Source of the DNA: Fimbriimonadaceae bacterium | GTDB lineage: Bacteria > Armatimonadota > Fimbriimonadia > Fimbriimonadales > Fimbriimonadaceae | Direction: 5' to 3' | Length of the DNA stretch: 64,000 nucleotides | Assembly (NCBI GenBank): GCA_022843485.1 | Contig: JALHNM010000006.1 | Coordinates: 62,001 to 126,000 of the forward strand | Translations under genes and position numbers: made by a program | Shown: piece after piece, positions 26,979-35,125 of the stretch | Numbering within the stretch: the stretch's first letter is position 1 | Layout of the letters: each line of letters opens with the position of its first letter | Notes under the pieces: generated by a model | Seen by the model: the letters and a program-made list of their open reading frames with translations, nothing else | Databases searched by the model: none | What the model was told of the DNA's origin: nothing

Positions 26979-27801
26979 ACCCCTGCTCGCCCTTGCTGTC
27001 GCCTCGATCTCTGCGCTTGGGTTCGCCACCCCCGACTCCCGGTTCGCGGTCCGCGTGGTCGAGGCGGTGGGTCTGGGCTCTGGGGTGTACGGGAATCCGG
27101 CCGCCGCGGTCGGCAAGCCCACGACATGGGTCCGAGACACCGTGAACGGGGGGCCAGACGAGCGCGTGGCCGCCTCGATCGGGTACCCGGCCTGGAACGT
27201 GGGGCCGGACGGATCCCCGCTGCTGGTCACGGTGCGCCCGGGTGGGTGGCTGACCGTCGAGTTCGACCCCCCGCTGCGCCGCGACCCCGAGAACTGGCAC
27301 GGCCAAGACTTCATCGTGTTCGGCAACCCGCTCGTCGCGACAGACACGACGTTCCGCTGGGACACCAACCCCAGCCTGGCCCGGGTGCTCGCGACCGGGG
27401 ACTTCCTCGAGCCCTCGGCGGTGAGCGTCAGTCCGGACGGGCTCCGGTGGTACACGTACCCAGTCGGTCCGTACTCGGCCGCGGACGGGTACTGGCCGAC
27501 CCAAGCCTTCCGGTGGGACGCCGCGCGCAGGGGCTGGGGGGCCGAATCTGACTGGACTCGCCCGGTGCCCCCCGACCTCCGGCGCGAGCGCTTGGCCGGG
27601 CTCACGGTGGCCGAAGCGGTCGACCTCTTCCGCGGCTCGGCAGGGGGGACCGCCTTCTCCCTCGCGGGCACCGGGTTCCCCTCTGTCCGCTACGTCCGGG
27701 TCTCCGGGGCGTGGGGTGAGGTCGACGGGTTCGCCCGCGTGTCTCGTCGCACCGCCCCCGCTCGGGCCCTGACCGTCCCCGTCTCGCCGTTACTGCCATG
27801 A
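26965..27801 (+). CDS. Secreted surface protein of the B12-riboswitch operon
   Basis: 278 residues from ATG 26965, overlapping the prepilin gene by 14 bases. Signal peptide to about residue 20. A beta-rich body contains [29 protein letters not shown] and [12 protein letters not shown], then [13 protein letters not shown]. From memory, proteins with this GG.LTVEFD...DFIVFGN pattern are annotated as cell surface proteins and tend to occur near cobalamin riboswitches and B12 uptake genes; this was not checked. A corrinoid-binding or capture role is inferred from regulation only. The stop overlaps the next start (ATGA). Confidence 0.75.
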   Translation: MTSIRPLLALAVASISALGFATPDSRFAVRVVEAVGLGSGVYGNPAAAVGKPTTWVRDTVNGGPDERVAASIGYPAWNVGPDGSPLLVTVRPGGWLTVEFDPPLRRDPENWHGQDFIVFGNPLVATDTTFRWDTNPSLARVLATGDFLEPSAVSVSPDGLRWYTYPVGPYSAADGYWPTQAFRWDAARRGWGAESDWTRPVPPDLRRERLAGLTVAEAVDLFRGSAGGTAFSLAGTGFPSVRYVRVSGAWGEVDGFARVSRRTAPARALTVPVSPLLP

Positions 27802-28445
27802 CCCGCACACTCACCACACTCGCCCTCGCCATCGCCTGCTCCGCCGCACAGGCGTTCTCGTTCTCAGACCTGACCTTCTGGACTGGGACAGGCGCGAACC
27901 GCGCCGCCCTCGTGATCGATTGGAACGACGGCGCCGAGCCGAAGTCACTCGCATGGGGGTTCCGATGGGACGGGGTCGCGACGGGCGAGGACATGTTCAG
28001 GGCCGTCGTGACCTCGGACCCGCTGCTCTTCAGCAAGGCCCTCTCGTTCTCGTTCGGGATCGCGGTGAACGGCATCGGCTACGACACTGACGGGGACGGG
28101 CTGCCGCTCAGCGACGGCACCGCGTGGCCTCCGAACGGGTTGCTCTTCCCGGGCTCCCCTTCGGACGGGGCGACCGCGCTCGATGCAGGTGACCGCTACG
28201 TGGAGGGTTGGAACACAGGGTTCTGGGGGTACTGGCTCGCGTCCGGCTCGACGCTGGGGACGTGGAGCGAGGCCCAGGTCGGGCTGTCCGGACGTCAATT
28301 GGTGGACGGGTCGTGGGACGGGCTCAGCTTCGCGCAGGGGTTCGTCGGTTCGGCCCCAGACGACCCGGTGGCCGCGCCGGAGCCGGCGACGCTACTCGCA
28401 CTGCTCGCTGTGCCGGTGTTGTTGCGGCGGCGGCGGCGACGGTAG
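27798..28445 (+). CDS. PEP-CTERM protein of the B12-riboswitch operon
   Basis: 215 residues. Signal peptide to about residue 19 (SAAQAFS). The body begins FSDLTFWTGTGANRAALVID, then WNDGAEPKSLAWGFRWDG and GIGYDTDGDG, suggesting a compact ligand-binding beta fold. The C-terminus is a PEP-CTERM sorting signal: PEPATLLALLAVPVLL plus six arginines, normally cut by an exosortase, which is not in the window. The WNDG/AWGFRWDG pattern resembles surface proteins I recall from cobalamin-linked loci; unverified. Third and last gene of the operon. Confidence 0.82.
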   Translation: MTRTLTTLALAIACSAAQAFSFSDLTFWTGTGANRAALVIDWNDGAEPKSLAWGFRWDGVATGEDMFRAVVTSDPLLFSKALSFSFGIAVNGIGYDTDGDGLPLSDGTAWPPNGLLFPGSPSDGATALDAGDRYVEGWNTGFWGYWLASGSTLGTWSEAQVGLSGRQLVDGSWDGLSFAQGFVGSAPDDPVAAPEPATLLALLAVPVLLRRRRRR

Positions 28446-28549
28446 GGGGAGGTCTCGTCTGCAAGCAGACGAATCCAGAGCGAGAGCGAGCTCTCGCAGT
28501 CCCCTTGGTCGGTCGAATCCATAGCGAGAGCACGCTCTCGCGGTCCGGG
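28446..28549. repeat. Tandem intergenic palindromic elements
   Basis: Three hairpins: CGTCTGC-AA-GCAGACG (28457-28472), GCGAGAGC-GA-GCTCTCGC (28480-28497) and GCGAGAGC-AC-GCTCTCGC (28524-28541). The two larger stems are each preceded by GAATCCA. Read in reverse, the first pair matches the element after nuoM in layout. It lies between convergent genes and may also serve as a terminator. Confidence 0.7.
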
Positions 28550-28960
28550 TCAGGGGCCGGTCCAGAGGCTTGCTAGATAGAGGCCGAGCAGGGCGACGCC
28601 GAAGTAGGACGCGAGGACGGCGGCCCCGGCGTAGTCCTTGGCCACCCGCTGGCCGGTGAACAGCATGAGGAGCACGACACAGCTGCCGACCATGCCAAGA
28701 ATGGGGGCCAACCTCCCAGCGCCCGTGAACGCCTCGTAGACCCCGAGCGCGCACACGGCCCCCACGATAAGCTCAAGCACCAGGACTACAGCCAGGAGCA
28801 AAGGCACGACCGGGGCGAGGAACGTCTTGGCGAAGTGCCCTTTGAGCCACTCGAGGTTGCCGTTCCAGTCGGTCGCCTTGTCGATGCCGGACTGGAGGAA
28901 GGCGACGGCGAAGAGGCCACAAGCGAGCCCGACCGCCCACTGAAGGCCGTTGACCACCAT
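28550..28960 (-). CDS. DoxX-like membrane protein
   Basis: 136 residues with four hydrophobic helices. The first carries AVAFLQSGIDKATDW, and the second is preceded by WLKGHFAKTFLAP, the usual DoxX-like arrangement of a short first loop with SGxxK and a later acidic helix (LELIVGAVCALG). Family members are small inner-membrane proteins linked to redox or sulfur metabolism, with no firm function. Convergent with the riboswitch operon. Confidence 0.7.
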   Translation of the reverse strand: MVVNGLQWAVGLACGLFAVAFLQSGIDKATDWNGNLEWLKGHFAKTFLAPVVPLLLAVVLVLELIVGAVCALGVYEAFTGAGRLAPILGMVGSCVVLLMLFTGQRVAKDYAGAAVLASYFGVALLGLYLASLWTGP

Positions 28961-28993
28961 ATCACGGTGATACCCGCGATCCTCGGGGGGACG

Positions 28994-29488
28994 TCACGCC
29001 CCGTCCGAGACGAGCCCGGCGGGGAGGGCCCCGAAATCGCGCTCGCCGCACCAGACCACCGACTGGAGCCACCAGCGCGCGCCGTCCGACATGAGTTGTA
29101 TCGAGTTAACTCCGCGGTCGAACAGCTTCCCCCCGACCTTGCCTTCGTACGCGCTGAAGGCATGGACCACCGCCCCGTACCGTTCTTCCCGGCGACCGAT
29201 CTCAACCTCCTCGAACCCTTCGCGCTCGAGGAAGGGGCCGCTCCTGGCCTCGTAGTCCTTCGGCGTCATCGCGACCATCACGACCTTCTCACCCTGCTTG
29301 ACCGCGGCGACCATGCGGGCCCCGGGGGCGAACAGCTTGTGGAACCGCGCCCAGTCGCGCTTCTGTCCGGCTGGGCCGGAGATCACCGCGTAGAGGGCCT
29401 TGATCGTGGCGTCCGGGGAGACGGTGTCCGGGTCGGGGGTCGATTGGAGGGCAAGGGCGAGTCCGAGGGCGAGGCACGAGAAGGCCAT
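28994..29488 (-). CDS. Secreted NTF2-like (SnoaL-type) protein
   Basis: 164 residues from ATG 29488. Short signal peptide (MAFSCLALGLALALQ). The rest resembles the NTF2 fold: ATIKALYAVISGPAGQKRDW, FHKLFAPGARMVAAV, and a closing GVNSIQLMSDGARWWLQSVVW. No catalytic function is suggested. It lies 59 bases after the minus-strand gene at 29548-30876, so co-transcription is possible. Confidence 0.65.
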   Translation of the reverse strand: MAFSCLALGLALALQSTPDPDTVSPDATIKALYAVISGPAGQKRDWARFHKLFAPGARMVAAVKQGEKVVMVAMTPKDYEARSGPFLEREGFEEVEIGRREERYGAVVHAFSAYEGKVGGKLFDRGVNSIQLMSDGARWWLQSVVWCGERDFGALPAGLVSDGA

Positions 29489-29547
29489 AGCGTGTTGTAC
29501 ACGCCGGGGAGGGCCCGAAGTTTCCTCCCCCGGTGCGGGGGCCGGCC

Positions 29548-30876
29548 TCAACCTCCGGCCCGGAGTCGAGTTCGATTCGTAGGGGCCGGGAAGCGGGCGA
29601 TGACGGTGCCTCCGCGGCCGGCGGCGGTCGCGACGCTTTGGACGGTCCAGAGCGAGAGCCCGTCATCCCCGTCCATGGCGCTCCCGCTGTAATCGCCCCA
29701 CGGCCCGCCCTCGGTGGCCGCTTTCCCCTCGGCGAGGGCGACCGTCGGACGGAGTGTCCCCGGCGGGTCGCTCGCCCGGCGGACCGCGGCCCGCCCGGAG
29801 ACGAACGTGCCCGGGCCGACCTCCTGGAACCCGACGAGGACGTCGCCCCGACGGTTAACGGCGAGGGTGGTCTGGACAAAGCTGTTCGTGGGATGGGCGA
29901 GAAGGCCGCTCTGGACGAACGTACCGTCCGTGCGAACCTGGTGCCACTGCACCCCGGCCCGCCCGTCGACGTTCACGGTGTGGGAAAACCAGACGTGCCC
30001 GCCTTGCAGGACGAGGTTCTTCGGGTTCCGGTCGCCGGGCGCGACGGTCTTGTCCGTGCCGGGTTGGGGCGCGGCGGGGGGCCAAGCGAAGTGCGCGAAC
30101 CGGTGCGGGGCCCGTACGACGCTCAGCACCGCGGGCCCACCTTGCCCGTCGTCCCCGAGGCGAGTGATCACGATCTCCTTGTCGGTGAGGGCGACGAACA
30201 GCAGGTCGTCGGTCGCGTCTTGGGAGAGGACGGGGTGACCGAGGCTGCCGGCGAAGTGCCAGACCGTCGCGGGGCGGCCGGCCTTCAGCTCGGCGGTCCG
30301 CATGACGAACGTTCGCTCGTCGCCGCCGGGGAAGCTATAGCCGACCCACTTTCGGCTCGCCCCGATGGCTCCACCGTCCACCCCGGCCGGGGCCGCGACG
30401 GGATACGTGTTCCACGCCCCACGGGGGTCGGCGGTCTCCGAAACGGAGACGTTGACCGGCTTGCGCTTCTCGTCGTCCCAGTACGTCCACAGGTTGAACA
30501 CGAACGTGCGTGAGTTCGGCTCGAAGACGAGTTTGGGGTCGATCCCCCCGTTGAACTCGCTTTGGGGGACGCCGTCGACGTACTGGCCCTTCTTGTCGTA
30601 GATGGTGAGCCCGAGGTTCGTGGCGTGGAGGACGTAGCCGCCCCCGACCGCGACCTGGGGGTCCACCTGGCGATCTCCGTCTTGCGCCCCCTCGAACAGG
30701 AGCACGCCCCCGACCGTGCGCGGGTTCCCGCCCTGAACCCGCTTCTTCGCCTTCCCGCCCTTGTCGAACGAGGCGTTGCGTATGGGCTGCACCTGCTCGG
30801 TGCGAACCGGCAGGACGAGCGGGTCTGGCCGCCCCTGTTGGGCGAGAAGAGCGATAGCGATCGGCGCGACCAACAT
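29548..30876 (-). CDS. Secreted beta-propeller-like protein
   Basis: 442 residues, with a signal peptide of about 13 residues (ending LLAQQ). It shares with the protein at 3129-5564 the elements DPQVAVGGGYVLHATN (compare GPTQVLTVTNDRYNW) and GPWGDYSGSAMDGDDG (compare WGDYSGTYVDPTDDQTM), both followed by WT.Q. It is therefore a shorter member of the same propeller group, lacking the C-terminal domain. No enzyme motif is recognised. Confidence 0.75.
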   Translation of the reverse strand: MLVAPIAIALLAQQGRPDPLVLPVRTEQVQPIRNASFDKGGKAKKRVQGGNPRTVGGVLLFEGAQDGDRQVDPQVAVGGGYVLHATNLGLTIYDKKGQYVDGVPQSEFNGGIDPKLVFEPNSRTFVFNLWTYWDDEKRKPVNVSVSETADPRGAWNTYPVAAPAGVDGGAIGASRKWVGYSFPGGDERTFVMRTAELKAGRPATVWHFAGSLGHPVLSQDATDDLLFVALTDKEIVITRLGDDGQGGPAVLSVVRAPHRFAHFAWPPAAPQPGTDKTVAPGDRNPKNLVLQGGHVWFSHTVNVDGRAGVQWHQVRTDGTFVQSGLLAHPTNSFVQTTLAVNRRGDVLVGFQEVGPGTFVSGRAAVRRASDPPGTLRPTVALAEGKAATEGGPWGDYSGSAMDGDDGLSLWTVQSVATAAGRGGTVIARFPAPTNRTRLRAGG

Positions 30877-30898
30877 GGCTGGAAGCAGTCTACTGCGT

Positions 30899-31351
30899 TC
30901 AGAAGTCCATCGCGGTGTCGCCGTGGATCATCTGGATGTAGGCGAGTTGGCCGACGTGGTACATCGGGTTCCAGTAGGCGTAGCTGATAAAGTCGCGCCA
31001 GGCGAAGGTGCCCCAGGGGGTCTCGATCTTCTCCTCGAGCTTCTCGGCGGGGAAGTTGCGGATCGCGTCGAAGAGGTCGGCCTTGCTGGACTCGTAGGCC
31101 GCCCTCGCTTGTTCGAGCGTCATGCCGCCGCTCGCGTGGGGCTCGTCGCCGTCCATCGGGGCGACGGCCATGTCGCGAATGGTCTTGGCCAGGAACGGCG
31201 GCACGGTAGCGCACTCGACCACCATCTCCATGGGTGTGCGGTTGCTCTCGGCCGCCTTATAGTCGAGCTTGTCCTTGAGCCGCTCCGCGTTCTTGAAGAG
31301 GTCCTCGTAGGCGGACTCGATGAGGGGCACGAGCGCTTCCTGGTAGGTCAT
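30899..31351 (-). CDS. DinB family protein
   Basis: 150 residues from ATG 31351. Four-helix bundle pattern of DinB/YfiT-type putative metalloenzymes, with conserved His in the second half: WRDFISYAYWNPMYHVGQLAY (His near residue 134). The TPMEMVVECATV segment suits the helix where an HxxxH-type metal ligand normally occurs, but that first His is not evident. Many relatives are bacillithiol- or mycothiol-dependent transferases; substrate unknown here. Confidence 0.7.
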   Translation of the reverse strand: MTYQEALVPLIESAYEDLFKNAERLKDKLDYKAAESNRTPMEMVVECATVPPFLAKTIRDMAVAPMDGDEPHASGGMTLEQARAAYESSKADLFDAIRNFPAEKLEEKIETPWGTFAWRDFISYAYWNPMYHVGQLAYIQMIHGDTAMDF

Positions 31352-31385
31352 GGCGGCCCGAATCTTACCGCTCCCGCTCGGAACG

Positions 31386-31401
31386 CGGAGCTTCGGCTCC
31401 G
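31386..31401. repeat. Intergenic palindrome CGGAGC-TTCG-GCTCCG
   Basis: Six-base stem with a TTCG tetraloop in the gap between divergent genes. The stem sequence matches the GGAGC...GCTCC theme of elements at 42953 and 58680. Confidence 0.55.
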
Positions 31402-31502
31402 AACTCGACTTTCGGGGATGCCGACAGTGAGACTCGACGCGACCACTAGGCCGCGCGCGGTAGCCCGCCGCCACAGCCCGTGCCTCAGAGGCCCTGCCGC
31501 AG

Positions 31503-31525
31503 TTAACCTTGCGTTAACCCTCGCC
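31503..31525 (+). promoter_or_regulatory. Putative Pho box upstream of the phosphoesterase
   Basis: TTAACC (31503-31508) and TTAACC (31514-31519) repeat with an 11-base period and run straight into CTCGCC, exactly as at 19441-19463. TATCAT (31526-31531) or CATATT (31529-31534) may be the -10. The start codon lies only 15 bases beyond the motif, so the leader would be very short. Confidence 0.55.
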
Positions 31526-31540
31526 TATCATATTCGTCCC

Positions 31541-33133
31541 ATGCTCAGGCTTGGCCCTTGCCTCTTGCTCGCGTTGTCGCCGGTACTCGCCCTTGCCCAG
31601 CCTCGGGATCCGGGGCCGGACGTCGGCACGGCGAGGGGGGTGGTATTCGAGGATCGGAACAAGAACGGGGCGCGCGACCGTGGCGAGAAGGGGATCGCGG
31701 GGGTGTGGGTCAGCAACCAGCGGGACTTCGCGAAGACCGACCGCGAGGGGCGCTGGGAACTGCCCCATTGGGACGACACGGTGTTCTACGTCGTCAAGCC
31801 CCGGGACTGGATGACGCCGGTCGACCACCACAACAAGCCGGTGTTCTTCTACATCCACAAGCCCGCCGGATCGCCGCCCGATATGCGCTTCGCCGGGGTA
31901 CGGCCGACCGGGCCGCTGCCGGCGTCCATCGACTTCCCGCTCCACCGGAGGAAGGAGTCCGACACGTTCCGGGCCCTCTTCTTCGGCGATACCCAGCCGC
32001 GCGACGTGCGGGAGGTCGACTACATCTCCCGGGACATCGTTGAGCCGCTGGTGCAAAGCAAGGAGAAGTTCGACTTCGGCGTCACCCTGGGCGACATCGT
32101 GTTCGACGACCTCCGGGTTTTCGAGCCCTTGACCCAGACGATCGGCCTGATCGGGATCCCGTGGTACTACGTCCTAGGGAACCACGACATCAACTTCGAC
32201 GCGAAGGACGACGCGGACTCGGACGAGACCTGGCACGCCCACTTCGGGCCGAACTACTACTCGTTCCAGCACGGCCCGACCCACTTCGTAGTCCTCGACG
32301 ACGTCGTCTGGACCGGCGCCGAGAACGCGAAGGCGGCGGATCCGAACCGTCAAGGGGGGTTCTACCGGGCGGGTCTCGGGAAGACCCAGCTTGAGTGGCT
32401 GCGCCGCGACCTCGAGAAGACCCGGCCAGACCAGCTGGTCGTCTTGCTCATGCACATCCCGATCACCGAGATCGCGGAGAAGGCCGAGCTCTTCGCGATC
32501 CTCGCCCAGAGGCCGTACGCCCTGAGTGTGAGCGCGCACACGCACATGCAGGAGCACAGGTTCCTCACGGACAAGGACGGCTGGCCGAAGGCGGAGCCCC
32601 ACCACCACGTGATCAACGTGACGGCGTGCGGCTCTTGGTGGACGGGCGCGCCGGACTCTCGCGGTGTGCCCCACTCGACGATGCGAGACGGGGCCCCCCA
32701 CGGGTATAGCGTCTTCACCTTCGACGGGAACCAGTACTCGATCGAGTTCCGGGCGGCCCGCCGGCCGGCCGACTACCAGATGAACGTCATCGCCCCAGAC
32801 GTGGTGCAGGCGGACGCTCCGCTCGACGTGCGGTTCCACGCCAACGTCTTCGGGGGGAGCGAACGCAGCAAGGTGGAGTTCAGCTTCGCCGGGTCGGAGT
32901 GGACGCCGATGATTCGAACGGTGGACCGAGACCCGCTCTTCGTGCAGATGTGGGAGCGGGATCGCGAGCTCAAGGCCCCGTTCCGACCGCTCAGTTCCCC
33001 GGGGAACTCGACCCACCTGTGGCGCGGGCAGTTGACGGGGACGCTGAAGACGGGCACCTACCCGCTCCACGTCCGCACGACCGACATGTTCGGGCAGACC
33101 TACACCGCCACCCGCGCCATCCGGGTCCAGTAA
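31541..33133 (+). CDS. Secreted calcineurin-like metallophosphoesterase
   Basis: 530 residues from ATG 31541. Signal peptide to about residue 20 (VLALAQ). An N-terminal Cna/SdrD-like domain (RGVVFEDRNKNGARDRGEKG, 32-130) matches the MetallophosN type. The catalytic domain has FFGDTQ (Asp150), LGDIV (Asp185), GNHD (213-216), MHIP and SAHTHM, the full dimetal set. The last roughly 130 residues form a C-terminal beta domain. It should hydrolyse phosphate esters outside the cytoplasm. The Pho-box-like site supports phosphate-starvation control. Confidence 0.87.
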   Translation: MLRLGPCLLLALSPVLALAQPRDPGPDVGTARGVVFEDRNKNGARDRGEKGIAGVWVSNQRDFAKTDREGRWELPHWDDTVFYVVKPRDWMTPVDHHNKPVFFYIHKPAGSPPDMRFAGVRPTGPLPASIDFPLHRRKESDTFRALFFGDTQPRDVREVDYISRDIVEPLVQSKEKFDFGVTLGDIVFDDLRVFEPLTQTIGLIGIPWYYVLGNHDINFDAKDDADSDETWHAHFGPNYYSFQHGPTHFVVLDDVVWTGAENAKAADPNRQGGFYRAGLGKTQLEWLRRDLEKTRPDQLVVLLMHIPITEIAEKAELFAILAQRPYALSVSAHTHMQEHRFLTDKDGWPKAEPHHHVINVTACGSWWTGAPDSRGVPHSTMRDGAPHGYSVFTFDGNQYSIEFRAARRPADYQMNVIAPDVVQADAPLDVRFHANVFGGSERSKVEFSFAGSEWTPMIRTVDRDPLFVQMWERDRELKAPFRPLSSPGNSTHLWRGQLTGTLKTGTYPLHVRTTDMFGQTYTATRAIRVQ

Positions 33134-33152
33134 CCGCTGGCCGTTCTCGTTG

Positions 33153-33182
33153 GCGCAGGGAGTCGCAAAGCGGCCCCTGCGC
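33153..33182. terminator. Bidirectional hairpin between convergent genes
   Basis: GCGCAGGG (33153-33160) pairs with CCCTGCGC (33175-33182). It sits between the stop codons of the phosphoesterase and the convergent minus-strand gene. There is no T-run, so termination is likely but not certain. Confidence 0.5.
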
Positions 33183-33193
33183 AGACGAACACG

Positions 33194-33925
33194 TTAAGTC
33201 CGTGCCCGGTCGAGCCGGAGGAGGAGCTTTTCGCCGCGCCACAGCATGAGCTGGCCCTCTTCGATGGTGAGCCGGTTGACGAGCGAGAGGAGCCGGACGA
33301 GGTCGTTCTCCACCTTCATCCGCTCCGGCGGGCCGGCCATGAGGGTCATAGGGCCGGGGTCGATCTGCGCCCCCGGTCGGCTCCACGCGTAGGCGGCGCT
33401 GAACCGGTTGACCCCGCCGAACCCGTTGATCCGGCCCTCCCCGGCGTCGAACTCGAGCGTGGGCGGACTGTCCTTGAACGGCAAGGGCTGGCCCTCGATC
33501 TCGATCACTCGCCATTCGACCCCTTCGAGCGGCCACAGGTCACCGTGCTGCGCCCGGACGAGCCCGAGCGTGGCGCGGCCCTTCCCGTCCAGCTTGACCA
33601 CCGAGTGCTTTGGGGACTCGAAGAGCAGCTTGCCGCCCACCTCGATGCGGGCCCGGAGGCCGTAGGTGGCCCCCGGCTCGGGGTCGCCGAGGAAGTAGGG
33701 CAGGCTGAACGCGAAGGGCACCTGGCGGCCGTTCGACCAGAAGGTGACTTCGGAGAGGTTCTTCTGGCCGCCGTTCGGGCTGAAGGCGTCCAGCGAGACG
33801 ACGATCCGGGCGTCCGAAGGGAGCGCCATCCGCTCCCGGTAGGTCACCGTGCCAGAGACAGTGCCCTGGGCAAAGGCGACTGCGGGGAGCGCGGCAAGGG
33901 CGAGCAACCAGTGGCGACGGGCCAT
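33194..33925 (-). CDS. Secreted YbaY-like plus META domain protein
   Basis: 243 residues. Signal peptide to about residue 19 (PAVAFAQ). The first domain (20-125: GTVSGTVTYRERMALPSDAR and GLRARIEVGGKLLFES) fits the type III secretion lipoprotein-like YbaY family. The second (130-243: PLEGVEWRVIEIEGQPL, INGFGGVNRFSAAY, MAGPPERMKVE) fits the META/HslJ family, whose members aid resistance to membrane stress. Envelope-stress role inferred. Confidence 0.78.
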   Translation of the reverse strand: MARRHWLLALAALPAVAFAQGTVSGTVTYRERMALPSDARIVVSLDAFSPNGGQKNLSEVTFWSNGRQVPFAFSLPYFLGDPEPGATYGLRARIEVGGKLLFESPKHSVVKLDGKGRATLGLVRAQHGDLWPLEGVEWRVIEIEGQPLPFKDSPPTLEFDAGEGRINGFGGVNRFSAAYAWSRPGAQIDPGPMTLMAGPPERMKVENDLVRLLSLVNRLTIEEGQLMLWRGEKLLLRLDRART

Positions 33926-33987
33926 GTGACCCTAGACGACCGAGCCTGGCCCGGCGTTCCTGCCGGGGCCCTGCATTGGGTAGGCCG

Positions 33988-34806
33988 TCAGTCGAGCCGA
34001 AGCCGCGCGACGACCGGAAAGTGGTCGCTGGGCGGGCGGCCTTCGGGGGTGAGCGTCCGGTCGATCTTTGCCTCGACGAGGCTCCAACCCGAGCAGTGGA
34101 GGACGAGGTCGATCATGTCCCCGCCGGTCCGAGTGGGGTCGAAGCCGTTGAACGTACCGAGGGGGCCGGATGGGGGCGTGGCGACGGTGAACCGATCGCC
34201 TTGCGTCAGGACCTGGACGGGCGGGGCGTCGGGTGGGCAGTTGAAGTCGCCGAGGACGAGGGCGGGGCGGCCGGGCCGGGCATCGGCCCAGGCGCGCATC
34301 GCCCGACCGCCGAGGAGGCGGGCGTCGGCGGACTGGTGGTCGAGGTGGGCGTTCATGACGAGCACCCGGCGCCCGCTATCCGTGAAGAACTCGCCCCAGA
34401 CGAAGACGCGTGGGATCCGGGCCCCTGGCCCTAGCGAGCCCGGCCGGTCGGGGGTCTCGCTGACCCACCGGGTGCCGCCTTCCCGCAGCCCCAGGCGGGA
34501 CCGCCGGGTGAAGACGGCGCTGAACTCACCCTTCCGAAGACCGTCGTCCCGGCCCACACCGAGCACGTCGTGGCCCGGGAGGGCGGCGGCAATCTCCTCG
34601 ACCTGGCTCGCTAGGGCCTCTTGGACGCCCAGGACGTCCGGGTCGTGCCTACGGACGAGGTCCAGCAGCGCCTCCTTCCGGTTCGGCCAGGAGTTCTCGC
34701 CGTCGGGGGCGGTGGCGAACCGGATGTTATAGGTCATGACCGTCCACTCCGAATCGACCGGCCGTTGGCCGGCGGGCATAGCGAGGGCGAGCAGCACAGG
34801 CACCAC
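33988..34806 (-). CDS. Endonuclease/exonuclease/phosphatase family protein
   Basis: 272 residues from GTG 34806, with a short hydrophobic leader. The EEP fold is shown by TVMTYNIRF (Asn), DVLGVQEAL (metal Glu), MNAHLDHQS (His), VLGDFNCPP (Asp-Asn) and PPSDHFPVVA (Asp-His). The catalytic set is complete. Such exported enzymes act on phosphodiesters, nucleic acid or inositol phosphates; the substrate cannot be told. No Pho-box repeat was found upstream. Confidence 0.83.
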   Translation of the reverse strand: MVPVLLALAMPAGQRPVDSEWTVMTYNIRFATAPDGENSWPNRKEALLDLVRRHDPDVLGVQEALASQVEEIAAALPGHDVLGVGRDDGLRKGEFSAVFTRRSRLGLREGGTRWVSETPDRPGSLGPGARIPRVFVWGEFFTDSGRRVLVMNAHLDHQSADARLLGGRAMRAWADARPGRPALVLGDFNCPPDAPPVQVLTQGDRFTVATPPSGPLGTFNGFDPTRTGGDMIDLVLHCSGWSLVEAKIDRTLTPEGRPPSDHFPVVARLRLD

Positions 34807-35125
34807 GCCGAGAGGTTACCGGACGGAGGGGCCGAACAACGTTGGGACGCTAATGGGGCTCCGGGAAGGAACGTTCGGGGAACACTAAGGTTCAAACGGG
34901 CGGGTATAAGGAGGCTGTGTGCGATTGCTACCGACCCGTCAAGGAGTTTCTTTTCCAGCAGGTCTCACCCAGCCTAGTAGCTAGGAGTCGTGAACTCGCT
35001 TTCGATGCCGATTACTCTGAGAGGATCCATGATCGGGCCCAAAGATGGGCGCCACCGGCGGCGGCAGGCCAGGTGCCCAGGCGCCCGTTTCTATCGCTGT
35101 CAGGGGGCGGTAAGGGAGCGCCCAA
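34807..35125. other. Intergenic gap, no gene recognised
   Basis: 319 bases between divergent genes. No tRNA cloverleaf, convincing promoter pair or long hairpin was found. Base composition is slightly more AT-rich than the flanking genes. Confidence 0.5.

Noticed and set aside
28500-28520. tRNA-like T-loop sequence GGTCGAATCC
   Set aside because: No acceptor, anticodon or D arm is present around it; the bases belong to the palindromic repeat spacer.
30761-31540. An upstream extension of the phosphoesterase gene by about 260 codons
   Set aside because: It runs through the divergent genes and the Pho-box region; ATG 31541 starts a clear signal peptide.
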